In this document: positions 61,916-64,000 of the stretch, one piece after another
Layout of the letters: each line of letters begins with the position of its first letter
Numbering within the stretch: the stretch's first letter is position 1
Program-made: the position numbers and the translations under genes
Assembly (NCBI GenBank): GCA_941918925.1
Contig: OW799234.1
Span: 114,613,128-114,677,127 of the forward strand
DNA from: Phyto melanocephala
Lineage: Eukaryota > Arthropoda > Insecta > Diptera > Rhinophoridae
DNA length: 64,000 nucleotides
Reading direction: 5' to 3'
Notes under the pieces: model-generated
What the model was told of the DNA's origin: nothing
Database searches by the model: none
The model's input: only the letters and a program-made list of their open reading frames with translations

Positions 61916-63195
61916 CAGCGTTGCCATAGTCATGATTTTGTCATATTTTTAAGGATTTTCTTTGCTAATATATGATTTATGATTTTTTTCCCCAAAATAA
62001 TGATTTTTATTTTTAGAAATTATATATGTTGTAGATACGAAACATAATTTTTCTACAATTCTTATCAACAATCAATTTTTAAACCAATAAAGTTTTATAT
62101 CAGCTTGTCACAGGTCTATTAAAAACAGGTCGAACTCTATCTGTGTTTTTAAAGTATATTCTTAACATAATAAACAAAGTCTCAAATACAAAGAATTTAT
62201 GATGAATTTTAGATAATTTTTTAAAACCAAATTACGTTCACATCAATTTGATTAATGAACTTAATTTTTGAATTGCTTCGTTTACAAAACGAAGATATTT
62301 ATTTGGTCGTGTTTATAAAACAAAAAAATTTCCAATCTTAAACTTGGAGAAAATGAAAAAAAATTGTTGAAAATTGTACTTCATTTTACGATTTGATTTT
62401 AACCATAATTATTTAAAAAAACTTTTTTTTTCATTTTCAAATTTATTCAATTGATAAGAATGATGTTCAAAACTTAGAAAACGAGTTTAGAAAACGAGTT
62501 TAGAAAACTACGTCTTCTCTACTTTGACGAACACTTTACAACTTTAGATGATCTAAGTTGTGAAGAATTTTGGTCAGAAGTCTCAAAAATAACTCGAGAT
62601 GACAAAATCTTAGCTTTTCCGACTCTGTCAAAATTTGTCCTATTTCTTCTGCAAATGTTGAACGAATATTTTAAGTTTTAAATAGAAATAGATTAGATAA
62701 CAGCACTCTTAAGGGGTATTCAAAAGTATACTTAAAGTTAAACGATTGTTCATGCTATAACTAAAAATATATTAAGGTATAAATACAAATATGAAACCTA
62801 TTCTGTATAACAATAATGATGATTCCTAAAATACTTTAATTCATATGTGTTGTTAAATGTATGATCGTTTTTTTATATTAAAACATTCAAGTTTTTTATG
62901 TTTCTACATTTCGAATGATAGATATGCAATTTTAATATTTTAACATACTACAGAGTATCTGTCAATTTGATTTTATTCACAAGTCGCTATACGAATATGT
63001 ATATTTATTTTAATATCAATTTAATATATTTTTTGTTTTAAATAACTCATCTAATAAGAAATCAGTTTTCTAAATAAATTTTTATTGTTTTTTTTGCGAT
63101 TGTAATACATTGTTTGATTTGATGATTTTCTTTTTCAAAATATGATTATTTTGCCCTAAGTGATGATTTTCTCTCCGAAGCTTCTGGCAACGCTG
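61916..63195 (+). mobile_element. hAT transposon relic (1280 bp)
   Basis: Ends CAGCGTTGCCA / TGGCAACGCTG, close to the common hAT consensus. The flanking 8 bp agree at 6 of 8 positions (TTTGTGCC, CTTTTGCC). ATGATTTT(T) motifs cluster at both ends. A transposase C-terminal remnant is inside. Confidence 0.88.
62475..62730 (+). pseudogene. hAT transposase C-terminal (dimerisation) remnant
   Basis: RLLYFDEHFTTLDDLSCEEF, then ITRDDKILAFPTLSKFV. After a frame change PISSANVERIF, a stop, VLNRNRLDNSTLKG. SSA.VERIFS.LN..R is the hAT family dimerisation signature. The DDE core is not recognisable upstream. Confidence 0.85.
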
Positions 63196-63308
63196 CTTTT
63201 GCCGTAAATAGCAAAAAGAAAAATAAAAACATACATAAAATAATATAATTGATTTTTTTAAAGCTTTTAATTAAAATGTTTTCACTAAAATATTTTGTTT
63301 GTGTTTTT

Positions 63309-64000
63309 ATACCCGCCACCAAAAAAATGGTGGGGGTATATTCATTTTGTCATTCCGTTTGTAACACATCGAAATATCCATTTTAGACCCCATAAAGTAT
63401 ATATATTCTGAATCAGGGTTTGATTTGATGACGATCTAGCTATGTCCGTCCGTCTGTCCGTCTGTTGAAAGCACGATAGAGGTCGCACCGAAAAAGCTAG
63501 GGGGCTCAAATTTTGCCAGAATCTTTCTTATAGACAAGGTTTGTTTGGTATTGAAAATGGGCTAAATCGGAATATTAGGAAGAGAGTTATAGCTCGAAAA
63601 GCAAGAGTAGGTCGAAAAAACCGTGTCCTTCAAACATCGAATAAAACGGAATTGTGTCCAAATGCATTAACGTAGACTCATGAAACTTCAAATATATATT
63701 TCCTGAGTAAAAACAATATTGTACCCCGAAAATCATCTAAATCTATGTATTAGGAGACGAGTTATCGATCAAAATGTACGAAAATTTATACCGCACAGTG
63801 TATTTTTCGGTATATTTAAAAACAAAACCGTCATAAAAGCAACAAAATTTAATGTACGACTCTGAAATTTTGCACACTTTGGTTTTTGGTGAGACGCTTT
63901 TTCGTAACGGAAAATCAATGTGCCACGCCCCCTTTTACGCCCACCTCCCATATAACGTTTTACCTAAAATTCATATAATTTCTCTATTAATAAAGATTTT
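63309..64000 (+). mobile_element. family B repeat, copy 2, cut by window end
   Basis: ATACCCGCCACCAAAAAAAT folding on GGTGGGGG. CATTCCGTTTGTAACACATC and CACGCCCCCTTTTACGCCC are shared with 34688-35540. It is still similar at position 64000, so it continues beyond the window. Confidence 0.75.

Noticed and set aside
1..64000. CRISPR arrays, operons, bacterial promoters, rRNA or tRNA genes
   Set aside because: No regularly spaced direct repeats or RNA-gene folds seen, and the sequence is clearly eukaryotic.

Overview
The window looks like AT-rich nuclear DNA of a higher fly (Diptera). The evidence is one protein-coding gene with short introns and long His/Ser/Thr/Asn/Gln homopolymer runs, plus a dense load of insect-type transposons. 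A calyptrate fly (blowfly or muscid type) is my guess from overall character, not something shown directly.

Host gene. The only convincing host gene is on the minus strand at 4698-8089. Two consecutive exons (5942-8089 and 4698-5444, joined across a 497-bp intron with a GTAAGT donor and CAG acceptor, both phase 0) encode the last 964 residues of the fly midnolin orthologue, known in Drosophila as stuxnet (stx). Both halves of the midnolin substrate-binding (Catch) region and the basic C-terminal helix are readable. The N-terminal ubiquitin-like domain must lie in exons further upstream, at higher coordinates. I could not find them, so much or all of 8090-64000 may be stx intron or 5' flank.

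Mobile-element landscape (8.9-64 kb). Almost everything else I can explain is transposon-derived. There are two hAT relics (8909-10161 with near-perfect 8-bp target duplications; 61916-63195) and a third hAT-like end (27733). A Tc1-type DD34E element with IR/DR ends lies at 18863-20523. Four mariner relics include one from which I can count DD41D spacing (2243, 16641, 48450, 59953). There are two PIF/Harbinger relics (36169-36899 with TTA duplication and a MADF-like ORF; about 51831-53388 with a HARBI1-like transposase). A 5'-truncated non-LTR retrotransposon with an otherwise open reverse-transcriptase ORF lies at 31237-33658. A perfect 130-bp-armed foldback lies at 39215-40122. Four TIR families (MITE-like) are present, some as nested pairs.

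The dominant component is a Helitron/Helentron-like non-autonomous repeat, here 'family H', with at least 11 copies, thickest at 37-44 kb. It has a TATACCC 5' end, a 3' hairpin and a TTACTTG terminus. One copy interrupts a 445-bp MITE whose intact sister lies at 56978-57422, which gives an empty-site comparison and suggests insertion into an A/T run without target duplication.

No tRNA, rRNA, CRISPR, operon or bacterial feature is visible. I found no convincing new biochemical system. The items most worth checking are the insect stx C-terminal Cys4 motif, the DD41D family, the perfect foldback and its palindromic relative, the family H termini, and a 65-bp duplicated island near 3.2 and 30.9 kb.
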